In this document: one piece after another, positions 1-13,530 of the stretch
How positions within the stretch are numbered: the stretch's first letter is position 1
How the letters are laid out: each line of letters starts with the position of its first letter
Assembly: GCF_013386165.1 (NCBI RefSeq)
Contig: NZ_JACAOS010000003.1
Span: 62,001 to 126,000 of the forward strand
Direction of reading: 5' to 3'
Source of the DNA: Pseudomonas gingeri
GTDB lineage: Bacteria; Pseudomonadota; Gammaproteobacteria; Pseudomonadales; Pseudomonadaceae
DNA length: 64,000 nucleotides
The notes under the pieces: generated by a model
Database searches by the model: none
Told to the model about the DNA's origin: nothing
What the model saw: only the letters and a program-made list of their open reading frames with translations
Translations under genes and position numbers: made by a program

Positions 1-3000
1 CGACTCGGTGCCGAACACCACGGCGGGCAAGCTGGCGCATTGCTCGCTCATTTCGCTGAACAACTGATGCACCGTCAGTGGCCGATAGGCGCGATGCGTT
101 GCGTTCCAGTCGTGGACGATCCGTTGCTTTTCCTGCGCGGTGATCATCGGCAACAGCTGGATCGCTTGTTGCGCATTGCCCATGGCCGAGCGGGCGAGTG
201 TTTCGAAGTGGCTGGCCATGCGCTCGAGGGTGTCGGCGTCGAACAGGTCGCAGTTGTATTCCCAGCGCATCTGGTAGCCCTGGGCCGATGGGGTCAGCTC
301 CAGGCTCAGATCGAACTTGGCGGTGCTCGACTCGACCGCAAAGCTGCCGATCTCCAGGCCTGGCAGGGCCAATGCCTCGAGTGGGGTGTTCTGCAGGATG
401 AACAGCACCTGGAACAGTGGCGAACGACTCATGTCCCGGGGGATGGCCAGGGCCTCGACGACCTTCTCGAACGGCAGTTCCTGATGGGCGTAGGCGCTCA
501 GGGTGGTGTCGCGAACCTGCTCCAGCAGTTCGCTGAAGCTCGGGTTGCCCTCCAGGCGGGTGCGCAAGGCCAGGGTGTTGACGAACAGGCCGATCAGCGG
601 CTCGACTTCGGGACGGGTCCGATTGGCGATCGGGGTGCCGATCACGATGTCCTGTTGGCCGCTGTAGCGGTTCAGGAGGACGTTGAACAGCGCCAGCAGG
701 GTCATGAACGGTGTGGCGCCGAGGGTTTGGCTCAACGCGTCGATCTGTTCGGACAACGCTTTGTCCAGCGACCGGTTGATGACCTGGCCTCGGTAGGTCT
801 GGATGGCCGGGCGCGGCCGATCGGTCGGCAGCTCCAGGGTGGTCGGCGCCTGGGCCAGGTGCTCGAGCCAATAGCTGATCTGCGTGTCGAACTCGAAGGG
901 GGCCTGCCATTGGCGCTGCCAGAAGGCATAGTCGCTGTACTGGATTTCCAGTGGCGGCAGAGGCGATGCGTGGCCCTGGGCGAAGGCCTGGTAGAGGGCC
1001 ATGAGTTCACGGGCGAGCACGGCGATCGACCAGCCGTCAGCGATGATGTGATGCAGGGTCAGCAGCAGGACCTGTTGCTGCTCGGCGATGTGCAGCAGCG
1101 ACGCCCGCAACAACGGCCCTTCTTCCAGGGAAAACAGCTGTTGTGCTTCAGCCTGGGCCCAGGTCCTGGCGGTCAACAGTGGCGTGGCGTGATGACGCAG
1201 ATCGCTGTAGACCAGATGACCGAGCGCCTCGGGGTGAACCCGGGCCAGGGGTTTTCCGTCCTCGTCCAGGGCGAACGTGGTGCGCAGTGACTCGTGGCGC
1301 CGGATAAGTTCATCCAGGCTCTTGTGCAGCAGCGCCACTTCCAGCGGGCCGTTCAGCTCAAGGGCGAGCGGGATGTTGTAGGCCGCGCTGGCGGGCTCGA
1401 AGTGATTCAGGAAGTACAGGCGCTCCTGGGCAAACGACAGCGGTTGGGGTTTGTCCGGCAGCGAATACGGGACGATCGGCGGGGCCTGGCGAACCGTCTC
1501 CGAGCCGAGGCTGTCGATCAGTTGGGCAATGGTCGGTGCTTCGAACAGTGCCCGTACCGAGAGATCGACCTGCAGGGTCTTGCGCAGCCGGGAGACCACC
1601 TGGGTGGCAAGTATCGAGTGCCCACCCAGCTCAAAGAAGTTATCGGTAATGCCGATGTTTTCCAGTTTGAGCACTTGCTGCCAGATGTCGGCAATAGCCT
1701 TTTCCATGGCCGTGCCGGGAAGCACGGCTTGTTCGCCTTGTGGCGTTACGCTGGGCGCCGGCAAGCGCTTGCGATCGATCTTTCCGTTGGGGGTCAGGGG
1801 CAATTGTTCGAGGACCACGAAGTGGTTCGGGATCATATAGCCGGGCAGGGTCTGCGCCAGGTGTTGGCGCAGTTGTGCCGGATCGGCCGAGTAGCGCTCG
1901 CCGACCAGCAGGTAAGCCACGATCTGCTGCTCGCCGGGCTGGTCTTCCCGGACAATCACCAGCCCTTGGCGAACCTCGGGGTAGCTGACCAGTTGTGTTT
2001 CGATTTCGCCCAGTTCGATGCGGAACCCACGGACCTTGACCTGATGGTCGATGCGTCCGAGGAATTCGATCTCGCCGCCAGGCAGCCACCTGGCCAGGTC
2101 GCCGGTTTTATACAGGCGTTCTCCCGACGCCGATCCATAGGGATCGGGCACGAACTTCTGTGCGGTCAGGTCGGCACGGTTGAGGTAACCACGGGTGACG
2201 CCTTCGCCGCCGATATGCAGCTCGCCCGGACTGCCCGTGGCACACAAGTGGGAACCTTCATCGAGGATCCGAAGCACGGTATTGGCGATCGGGTGGCCAA
2301 TGGAACTGGTATCGGCCGTCACACGGCTGATGGCCGACCAGATGGTGGTTTCGGTCGGCCCATACATGTTCCAGAGCGAGTCGGTGCGTTGCAGCAGTTG
2401 GTGCGCCAGCGCCGGTGCCAGGGCCTCGCCACCACAGAGCACCTTGAGTGCCAGGGTGCTGGGCCAACCGGCTTCAAGCATCAACCAATAGGTCGAGGGT
2501 GTGGCCTGGATGAGGGTGACATTCTGGTGGAGGGCCAGCTTGATCAACGCCTGGCCATCGGCTGCGGCTTCACGCTCGGCCAGGACCAGGCTGGCGCCGT
2601 TGATTAGCGGCAGGAAAAGCTCGAGGACGCTGATATCGAACGAGATGGAAGTCACCGCCAGCAGCCGGTCCTGGGCGCTGATGCCGGGTTGTGCGGTCAT
2701 CGAGAGCAGGAAGTTGACGACTGCCCGATGAGGCACCTGGACACCCTTCGGCAAACCGGTGGAACCCGAGGTGTAAATCACGTAGGCGGTGTTCAGGGCG
2801 GCGACGGGATAGCGGACGGCGGAGGCGATAGTGTCGGGCTCAGCGTCATCGAGCAGGACAATGTGCAGCGCTTCGTCGCTGAACGCTTCGGCGTAGGGGC
2901 GTTCGCTGAGCAGTACCTGGGCGCGGGAATCCTGGAGCATATGCAGCAGCCGGGCATGGGGGTAGGCGGGGTCCATCGGCACATAGGTTGCGCCGGCCAT

Positions 3001-4602
3001 CCAGGTTCCGAGCAACGCCGCGACCATGCCGATCGAGCGGTCGAGGCAGACCGCCACGCAGGTCTCGGGACCGGCGCCCAACGCCACCAACCGCGCCGCG
3101 ATGCTCCGTGCCTGTTGCTCAAGCTGGCGGTAGCTGACCTGTTGCCCGGCGCAGAGAATCGCGGTGGCGTCAGGGGTCAGTTGTACCTGGGCGAGGAACA
3201 GGTCGTGCACGCATTGATCGGCGTTGAGCGGGGCCGCCAATGTCGGGGCGGGCATCAGTCGCGACAGCCGCTCTTCCTGGGGCAATAGCTCAAGTTCGCC
3301 GATACGGGTGCCGGCGTCGGCGACGATGGACTCCAGCAACACGCGGTAGTAGCCGCTCAGACGCTCGATGGTGTCCTGGTCATAGAGCGCGGTCCGGTAT
3401 TCGAAGAAGCCTTCCAGCAGGCCCTGGCGGGTGTTCATTTCGAGCGACAGGTCGAACTTGGCAAAACGACTGTTCTGCGCCAGCGCACTGGCGGTCGTTC
3501 CGCTGAGCGTCAAGGCCTCGGCGACGTCCTGGCTGAAGAAGGAAAACAGGACCTGGAAGATCGGCGAGTGGTTGAGCTCCCGGGCCGGACGCAGCGCCTC
3601 CACCAGTCGTTCGAAAGGGATGTCCTGGTTCAGGTCTGAATCGAGCAGTGTCGCCTGGGCCTGTTGCAGGTAGTCGGCAAACGGCTGTTCTGCGCGCATC
3701 TGGCTGCGCAGTACCAGGGTGTTGACGAAGAAGCCGATCAGCGGCTGGATTTCCGCGCGATTGCGATTGGCGACCGGGTAACCGATGCTGATATCGGGCT
3801 GATTGCCCAGGCGGAACAGCAGCGTATTGAAAGCACAGATCAACGTCGTGAACAGGGTCGTGTGGTGACGTTGGCTGAGTTGCTGGAGTTGTGTGCCCAA
3901 CTCGGCGGGAAGGCTGAAATGGACACGGTTGCCGCGGTAGTCGAGTCGCGGCGGGCGAGGGCGGTCGGTCGGCAGTTCGAGGACGCTCGGGGCATCCTTG
4001 AGCTGGGTTTCCCAGTAGTCCAGTTGTGGTTGCAGCACCTCGCCTTGCAACCATTCCCGTTGCCAGACGGCGTAGTCGGCGTAGTGCACCTCAAGTGCTT
4101 GCAAGGCCGGCGCGATGGCGTGCACTTCGGCGTTGTAGAGGCTGCTCAGCTCCTTCAGCAACACCGCCATGGACCAACCATCGGCCACGATATGGTGCAG
4201 GGTCAGCAGCAGAATGTGCTCGTCGCAGGCTACGTTGATTGCCGTGGCGCGAATCAGCGGCGCGTGGGTCAGATCGAAGGGTTTGGCCGCCTCTTCATCC
4301 ATGAAGTGTTGCAGCGTGGTGTTCTGTTCGAGGAGTGCCGCCAGCTCGACCGTCTGGATCTGCAAGGGCGCCTTGCGGGCGATCACTTGTACGGGCAGGT
4401 CGTTATCCACGGAGAAAGTGGTGCGCAGCGCTTCATGTCGCTGGACGATGGCGTTGAGGCTGCGTTCCAGGACATCGAGCCGTAGCACGCCCTTGATCCG
4501 GCAGGCCGCCGGAATGTTGTACAGGCCCGTGCCGGGTTCATATTGCTCAAGGAACCACAGGCGTTGTTGAGCAAAGGAGGTGCTGAATTGATCGGCTGAC
4601 AT
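1..4602 (-). CDS. Non-ribosomal peptide synthetase, C-A(Gly?)-PCP-C-A..., truncated by window start
   Basis: This gene extends a lipopeptide and is open from the ATG at 4602 to base 1 (1534 codons), so its 3' end is outside the window. Domains seen: a condensation domain (about 5-440, HHIVADGW), an adenylation domain (about 460-960, YTSGSTGLPKGV near 609), a carrier protein (LGGHS near 990), a second C domain (about 1040-1480, HHIIADGW), and the first residues of a second A domain. The specificity positions of the first A domain read D-I-L-Q-L-G-M-I-W, closest to the glycine code. No epimerisation domain is visible. A purine-rich AGAAGAGAG stretch precedes the ATG. It lies 165 bp downstream of the FAAL-NRPS gene on the same strand and is probably the next assembly-line subunit. 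The family call is firm; the Gly call is moderate. Confidence 0.93.
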   Translation of the reverse strand, partial: MSADQFSTSFAQQRLWFLEQYEPGTGLYNIPAACRIKGVLRLDVLERSLNAIVQRHEALRTTFSVDNDLPVQVIARKAPLQIQTVELAALLEQNTTLQHFMDEEAAKPFDLTHAPLIRATAINVACDEHILLLTLHHIVADGWSMAVLLKELSSLYNAEVHAIAPALQALEVHYADYAVWQREWLQGEVLQPQLDYWETQLKDAPSVLELPTDRPRPPRLDYRGNRVHFSLPAELGTQLQQLSQRHHTTLFTTLICAFNTLLFRLGNQPDISIGYPVANRNRAEIQPLIGFFVNTLVLRSQMRAEQPFADYLQQAQATLLDSDLNQDIPFERLVEALRPARELNHSPIFQVLFSFFSQDVAEALTLSGTTASALAQNSRFAKFDLSLEMNTRQGLLEGFFEYRTALYDQDTIERLSGYYRVLLESIVADAGTRIGELELLPQEERLSRLMPAPTLAAPLNADQCVHDLFLAQVQLTPDATAILCAGQQVSYRQLEQQARSIAARLVALGAGPETCVAVCLDRSIGMVAALLGTWMAGATYVPMDPAYPHARLLHMLQDSRAQVLLSERPYAEAFSDEALHIVLLDDAEPDTIASAVRYPVAALNTAYVIYTSGSTGLPKGVQVPHRAVVNFLLSMTAQPGISAQDRLLAVTSISFDISVLELFLPLINGASLVLAEREAAADGQALIKLALHQNVTLIQATPSTYWLMLEAGWPSTLALKVLCGGEALAPALAHQLLQRTDSLWNMYGPTETTIWSAISRVTADTSSIGHPIANTVLRILDEGSHLCATGSPGELHIGGEGVTRGYLNRADLTAQKFVPDPYGSASGERLYKTGDLARWLPGGEIEFLGRIDHQVKVRGFRIELGEIETQLVSYPEVRQGLVIVREDQPGEQQIVAYLLVGERYSADPAQLRQHLAQTLPGYMIPNHFVVLEQLPLTPNGKIDRKRLPAPSVTPQGEQAVLPGTAMEKAIADIWQQVLKLENIGITDNFFELGGHSILATQVVSRLRKTLQVDLSVRALFEAPTIAQLIDSLGSETVRQAPPIVPYSLPDKPQPLSFAQERLYFLNHFEPASAAYNIPLALELNGPLEVALLHKSLDELIRRHESLRTTFALDEDGKPLARVHPEALGHLVYSDLRHHATPLLTARTWAQAEAQQLFSLEEGPLLRASLLHIAEQQQVLLLTLHHIIADGWSIAVLARELMALYQAFAQGHASPLPPLEIQYSDYAFWQRQWQAPFEFDTQISYWLEHLAQAPTTLELPTDRPRPAIQTYRGQVINRSLDKALSEQIDALSQTLGATPFMTLLALFNVLLNRYSGQQDIVIGTPIANRTRPEVEPLIGLFVNTLALRTRLEGNPSFSELLEQVRDTTLSAYAHQELPFEKVVEALAIPRDMSRSPLFQVLFILQNTPLEALALPGLEIGSFAVESSTAKFDLSLELTPSAQGYQMRWEYNCDLFDADTLERMASHFETLARSAMGNAQQAIQLLPMITAQEKQRIVHDWNATHRAYRPLTVHQLFSEMSEQCASLPAVVFGTES

Positions 4603-4730
4603 GACTCGAACTCTCTTCTGATTCCTTGTTCAGGGTTTTTCGGGTCTTGATCCGGCGCTTCGCGCGGCGACATGCATCAAGAACAATCGAACCTGAACCA
4701 GGGGCACTAGGGCATGCTTTTTAAGGGGTG

Positions 4731-4751
4731 GTGCCGACCGGTGATCGGCAC
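4731..4751. other. Hairpin in the gap between the two NRPS genes
   Basis: GTGCCGA (4731-4737) and TCGGCAC (4745-4751) form a perfect 7-bp stem with a 7-nt loop in the 165-bp gap between the NRPS genes. No U-tract follows on the minus (transcribed) strand, so it does not look like an intrinsic terminator. It may affect mRNA stability, or mean nothing. Confidence 0.35.
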
Positions 4752-4767
4752 TACGCGGGTCGGGCAT

Positions 4768-10035
<5,268 letters not shown>

Positions 10036-10099
10036 TTGACGGCTCTAAAGAATTCGCGGTGTTGTTGGCGGCAGCGGGTTCCTGCTGAACGGCAATGCT

Positions 10100-11050
10100 T
10101 CAGGACGAAGCATCGGCCGTACTTTCCTTGCTGAGCTGGACTGCGCGCTCTGGAAACATCAAGGGCGAATTGAAGTAGTGCGAATAAGGCACGGTGTGAC
10201 GGTCGCTGGGTAACTCTTTGGTCAATGCTGGAAGTTTCAGCCAATGCAGGCCGGGTTTGTAGTGATGCTCCTGGTGATAACCCAGGTTGAAGGTCAGCAA
10301 GTTGTAGAGTGTTCCATAACAACTGACGGAGTCGCGTTTCGGGTCATAGGGGTCTGTTGCGCCCCAGTGTTGAAAATAGTTTTCCCCTTGTCTGAGGCTG
10401 TCGATGAGGTAAGTGACCGGGATGAAGTAAAAGAAGAAAAATTGCCAGTCAATCAGGCACAGGATCAGGCGGAACAGAAACCACGCGGCCAGGTCGTATT
10501 TCGCCGCCTTCAGCTTCGAGGGTTCCAGCAGTTTCTTTAACGCACGGGTCGCCAACTCCGGATCATCCGGTGAGGCCAGGGCCGCGACGCGTTCGATGGG
10601 CCAGTATTTAAGCAGCACCAACAAGGTGAAGTACTTCAGTCCCAGGGATTCGAAGATGAACAGGCCGAAGCTGATGAGCTGTTTGGTGAAGGGGCGCTTC
10701 AGGCCGAGGATTGCCAGAATGGACTTGTCATTCCATGACTGATGCGTGGCGTGGTGGATACCGTGGCCGATGTTATAGGGGGTTTTAGGCGCTTCGGTCA
10801 TGGAGAAGCCCATGCGCACCAGCGTATTCATCCAGCGGATACGAAAGAACGGCGTGTGGTAATGATTGTGGTTGGCTCCGGCGTTCTGTAATGACAGGGC
10901 AAACAGGACCGGGATCATGCCGAGCAGGGCAAGCAACGACAGGCTTTGATAGTTATAGGCCAGTATGGAGTAAACACTGATCTGGAAAGGAATCACCAGG
11001 CAACATGCAATATCCCAGCGGGAATACCTGAATACTTTACTTTGAAGCAT
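10100..11050 (-). CDS. Membrane fatty acid desaturase family protein
   Basis: This 316-residue integral membrane di-iron protein belongs to the fatty-acid desaturase superfamily. Its histidine clusters are visible: HNHYH near residue 63, HGIHHATH near 98-105, and HQEHH towards the C terminus, separated by hydrophobic stretches. The ATG at 11050 is preferred because AAGGAG sits 5 nt upstream; a GTG at 11056 overlaps that site. It is the first gene of the minus-strand operon, 64 bp ahead of the FAAL-NRPS. I infer that it desaturates, or otherwise oxidises, the acyl chain loaded by the FAAL, either as free or phospholipid acid or on the carrier. The family could also hydroxylate, so the exact chemistry is open. 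Confidence 0.88.
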   Translation of the reverse strand: MLQSKVFRYSRWDIACCLVIPFQISVYSILAYNYQSLSLLALLGMIPVLFALSLQNAGANHNHYHTPFFRIRWMNTLVRMGFSMTEAPKTPYNIGHGIHHATHQSWNDKSILAILGLKRPFTKQLISFGLFIFESLGLKYFTLLVLLKYWPIERVAALASPDDPELATRALKKLLEPSKLKAAKYDLAAWFLFRLILCLIDWQFFFFYFIPVTYLIDSLRQGENYFQHWGATDPYDPKRDSVSCYGTLYNLLTFNLGYHQEHHYKPGLHWLKLPALTKELPSDRHTVPYSHYFNSPLMFPERAVQLSKESTADASS

Positions 11051-11481
11051 GTCCACTCCTTGTGTGACGTTCTTCTGCAGGATGACGCTCTCCCGGATAA
11101 ACCAGGTTGAGGGAAGGCGGTATTTTGCGAAGGTGTGTTCCAGCCAGGTACCGTTGCAGCTTCGGTTTGCCGAGCCTTTGATTTTTATGGGTGCATCGAT
11201 AAGAGGGGCGTGTCGATGACGAATTTTGTGGAACTATTATCTGTTTCTCCGTGAGAGGTTTTTTGCTTTTTTCGAGGTCTGCAGTGGCGTTTTAGAAGGT
11301 TTTTTTCTTTTTTGTGCGGTTAATCGGAGAAAAAATTCTCAGTGCTCACCGGGCCCTTTCTGTGCAGCGGTTCCGCGGTGTTGATCGCGGTGATGGCACT
11401 GCCGGGGCATTCGATTTCCAGGCTACGAATCGAAAGCGTTTTCCCTTAGTCTGCAGGCCGTTCAATGGAAGGGTTTTAATA
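11051..11481. promoter_or_regulatory. Divergent intergenic region between desaturase/NRPS operon and amidase
   Basis: About 430 bp lie between the divergent desaturase and amidase starts. The stretch around 11240-11340 is AT-rich with T-runs and should hold both promoters. I could not pick -35/-10 boxes or an operator with confidence, and I see no convincing gene. Confidence 0.5.
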
Positions 11482-12924
11482 ATGGATTTTGACTCGCTGA
11501 GCATTCCCGGTATGGCCCAGGCCATTGCTTCGGGGAAAACAACCAGTCGACAACTTGTCGCGTTTTATCTGGGCCGAATTGCTGAAAACAATCAAAGGAT
11601 CAATGCCATTGTCCAGCAGCCGGAGGTGGCTCAACTGCTCGAACAGGCGGATGAGGCCGATCGCCGGGTAGCGGCGAAGCTTGCGCTGGGGCCTTTGCAT
11701 GGTGTGCCGATCACCATCAAGGATGTCTGTCATGTCGAGGGCTTCAAGATGTCCTGCGGCATGCCCGAGTGGCATGGGCCGGCCAGCGTGAGCGATGCCA
11801 CGGTTGTTCAGCGCTTGCGTCAGGCCGGTGCGCTGATCCTGGGGATTACCAATGTGCCCGAGCTGTGCATGTCCTTTGAAACGGAAAACTTCCTGTATGG
11901 GCGCACGCGTAATCCCTTCGATCTTTCCAGGACGCCCGGGGGCAGTAGCGGAGGGGAAGCGGCGGCCATCGCCGCTGGTTGCAGCCCCGGCGGCCTGGGT
12001 TCGGATGCTGGCGGAAGCTTGCGCATACCGGCGCATTTCAACGGGATTTGCGGGCTCAAGCTGACCCAGGGGCGCGTGCCGTTGACCGGCCAGTATCCGG
12101 TGGAGCGCGCGGGGCTTATCCACATGACCTCGGCCTACGGTGTCATGGGCCGCTACGTCGATGACATCAAGACCCTGGGCTACCTGATCGCAGGGTCCGA
12201 TGGTCATGATCCGGACACCGTCGATGTGCCGTTCGGGGATGATCTGGCTATCGGCCAGCTCAGGGTCGCGATGTTTCATGAACTGCCGGGCGTGGCGGTC
12301 AGGCCCTCTGTGCTCGACGCGATGCACAAGGTCGCGGGGTTGCTGGAACCGGTTGTCCGCAGTGTGAGCCAGGCTTGCCCGGAAGGCATGGAACTGGCCT
12401 GTGACAGCTTGTGGAATATTTTCCTGTCCGGCGGTGATGCGGGCAGGGCGTGGGACAAGTTCCTTCCCGGTCTGGGGCGCGATCAGCTGTCACCTTGCCT
12501 GGAGGGGCTGGTGCAAGCGAGCCGGGCGACGGAGTTGAGTGTCGATCAGTTCAAAGGTGACCTGGCTTATATCAATACCTTTCGCCGTGGTCTGAGCGGG
12601 TTCTTCAGGAAGCATGATGTATTGATCTGCCCTGTTTTCCCTGATGTGGCGTTTAAGCCGGGCGAGTCGCTAGATGGGCGCGCACGTTATTCCTACGTGT
12701 TTCCCTTCAGCCTTTCCGGTTCGCCGGCGGTGGTGTTGCCAGTGGGTTTTGATCCGGACCTTGGGTTACCGATCGGCATTCAGATTGTCGGGCCGCACTG
12801 GAAAGAGGAGCGTCTTCTGGCGCTGGCCAAGGTGCTTGAGAGCAGGCTGGCGGGGTGGCAGCGGGCGATTCCTGATGAGGAGCCTGCGGATCATGAGGAT
12901 CACGCGTGCATGAGCCGAGCCTGA
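11482..12924 (+). CDS. Amidase signature family hydrolase
   Basis: This 480-residue protein of the GatA/fatty-acid-amide-hydrolase family hydrolyses amide (or ester) bonds with a Ser-cisSer-Lys triad. The triad is visible as K80 in TIKD, S155 in the Gly/Ser-rich GGSSGGE box, and S179 in SDAGGSLR. The ATG at 11482 is chosen because GGAAGGG precedes it; an upstream in-frame ATG at 11314 would add a tail unlike the family. No signal peptide is seen, so it is probably cytoplasmic. It is divergent from the lipopeptide operon, so a role in tailoring or degrading the acylated peptide is possible but unproven. The substrate cannot be read from sequence. Confidence 0.88.
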   Translation: MDFDSLSIPGMAQAIASGKTTSRQLVAFYLGRIAENNQRINAIVQQPEVAQLLEQADEADRRVAAKLALGPLHGVPITIKDVCHVEGFKMSCGMPEWHGPASVSDATVVQRLRQAGALILGITNVPELCMSFETENFLYGRTRNPFDLSRTPGGSSGGEAAAIAAGCSPGGLGSDAGGSLRIPAHFNGICGLKLTQGRVPLTGQYPVERAGLIHMTSAYGVMGRYVDDIKTLGYLIAGSDGHDPDTVDVPFGDDLAIGQLRVAMFHELPGVAVRPSVLDAMHKVAGLLEPVVRSVSQACPEGMELACDSLWNIFLSGGDAGRAWDKFLPGLGRDQLSPCLEGLVQASRATELSVDQFKGDLAYINTFRRGLSGFFRKHDVLICPVFPDVAFKPGESLDGRARYSYVFPFSLSGSPAVVLPVGFDPDLGLPIGIQIVGPHWKEERLLALAKVLESRLAGWQRAIPDEEPADHEDHACMSRA

Positions 12925-13530
12925 TAGTTACTTGAGGCGCAGGCCTGTTCCGTTTGGAGCGGGTCTTCGCTTGTTCGGCTGACCCTTCCTGATGCGTACT
13001 GATACGGATTTGTGAGTGGGCGATGAGCAATGCTGAACGAATGCTGAACGGGTTTGAGGTTGCCGAATCCGGGTTGGGTAAAGCGAGAGGCGTTTCCTGC
13101 TTTTTGGGAGAGCTTTACAGGCATGTAAGGTAGAGGTGTTTGGCTTGATTGTGTCGGTATAGATACCAATTGATTCAATCCAGACAAGAGCTGCAGCCAC
13201 TGAGGTGTATAGCTTGTTTAGCCAGCTGAGCCAGCTCAGTGCATCGATTTGTATTTTTTTATTTGTTTTTTGGTACAAATATAGACCCCGAAATTTTTGA
13301 CTTCTAGTTAAGTTTTTCAAACGAAAACAATGCTTCTTCTTGGCGATGAGAGGTGCTAGTCTTTTGATGGCTTTTTGATATCCGTCTTAGTTGGTATCAA
13401 GTTGAAGTTCTTATTAAGTCTGGCTTATTGATCGCAGCGCTTTTTAATGTATTAACCTTCTCAAGGTTGGTTCGTCGTGCCTGTCATTGCACGGTGTACT
13501 TCCATCTTTCGTTAATGCCGTTGAGTTGAC
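12925..13530. other. AT-rich intergenic region upstream of the type I secretion genes
   Basis: About 600 bp with no gene I trust. It is visibly more AT-rich than its flanks, especially after 13240, and carries small direct repeats (AATGCTGAACG twice near 13030; GCCAGCT twice near 13220). It probably holds the promoter of the secretion operon. No clear terminator for the amidase gene was found. Confidence 0.45.

Noticed and set aside
40..4485. Long plus-strand open frames across 40-4485
   Set aside because: They are antisense to the NRPS gene, whose minus-strand frame shows continuous C, A and PCP motifs. High GC creates the long shadow frames.
12928..13320. Minus-strand open frame of 130 codons in the AT-rich gap
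   Set aside because: No ribosome site, no recognisable motif and composition unlike neighbouring genes. A small gene cannot be excluded but is not supported.
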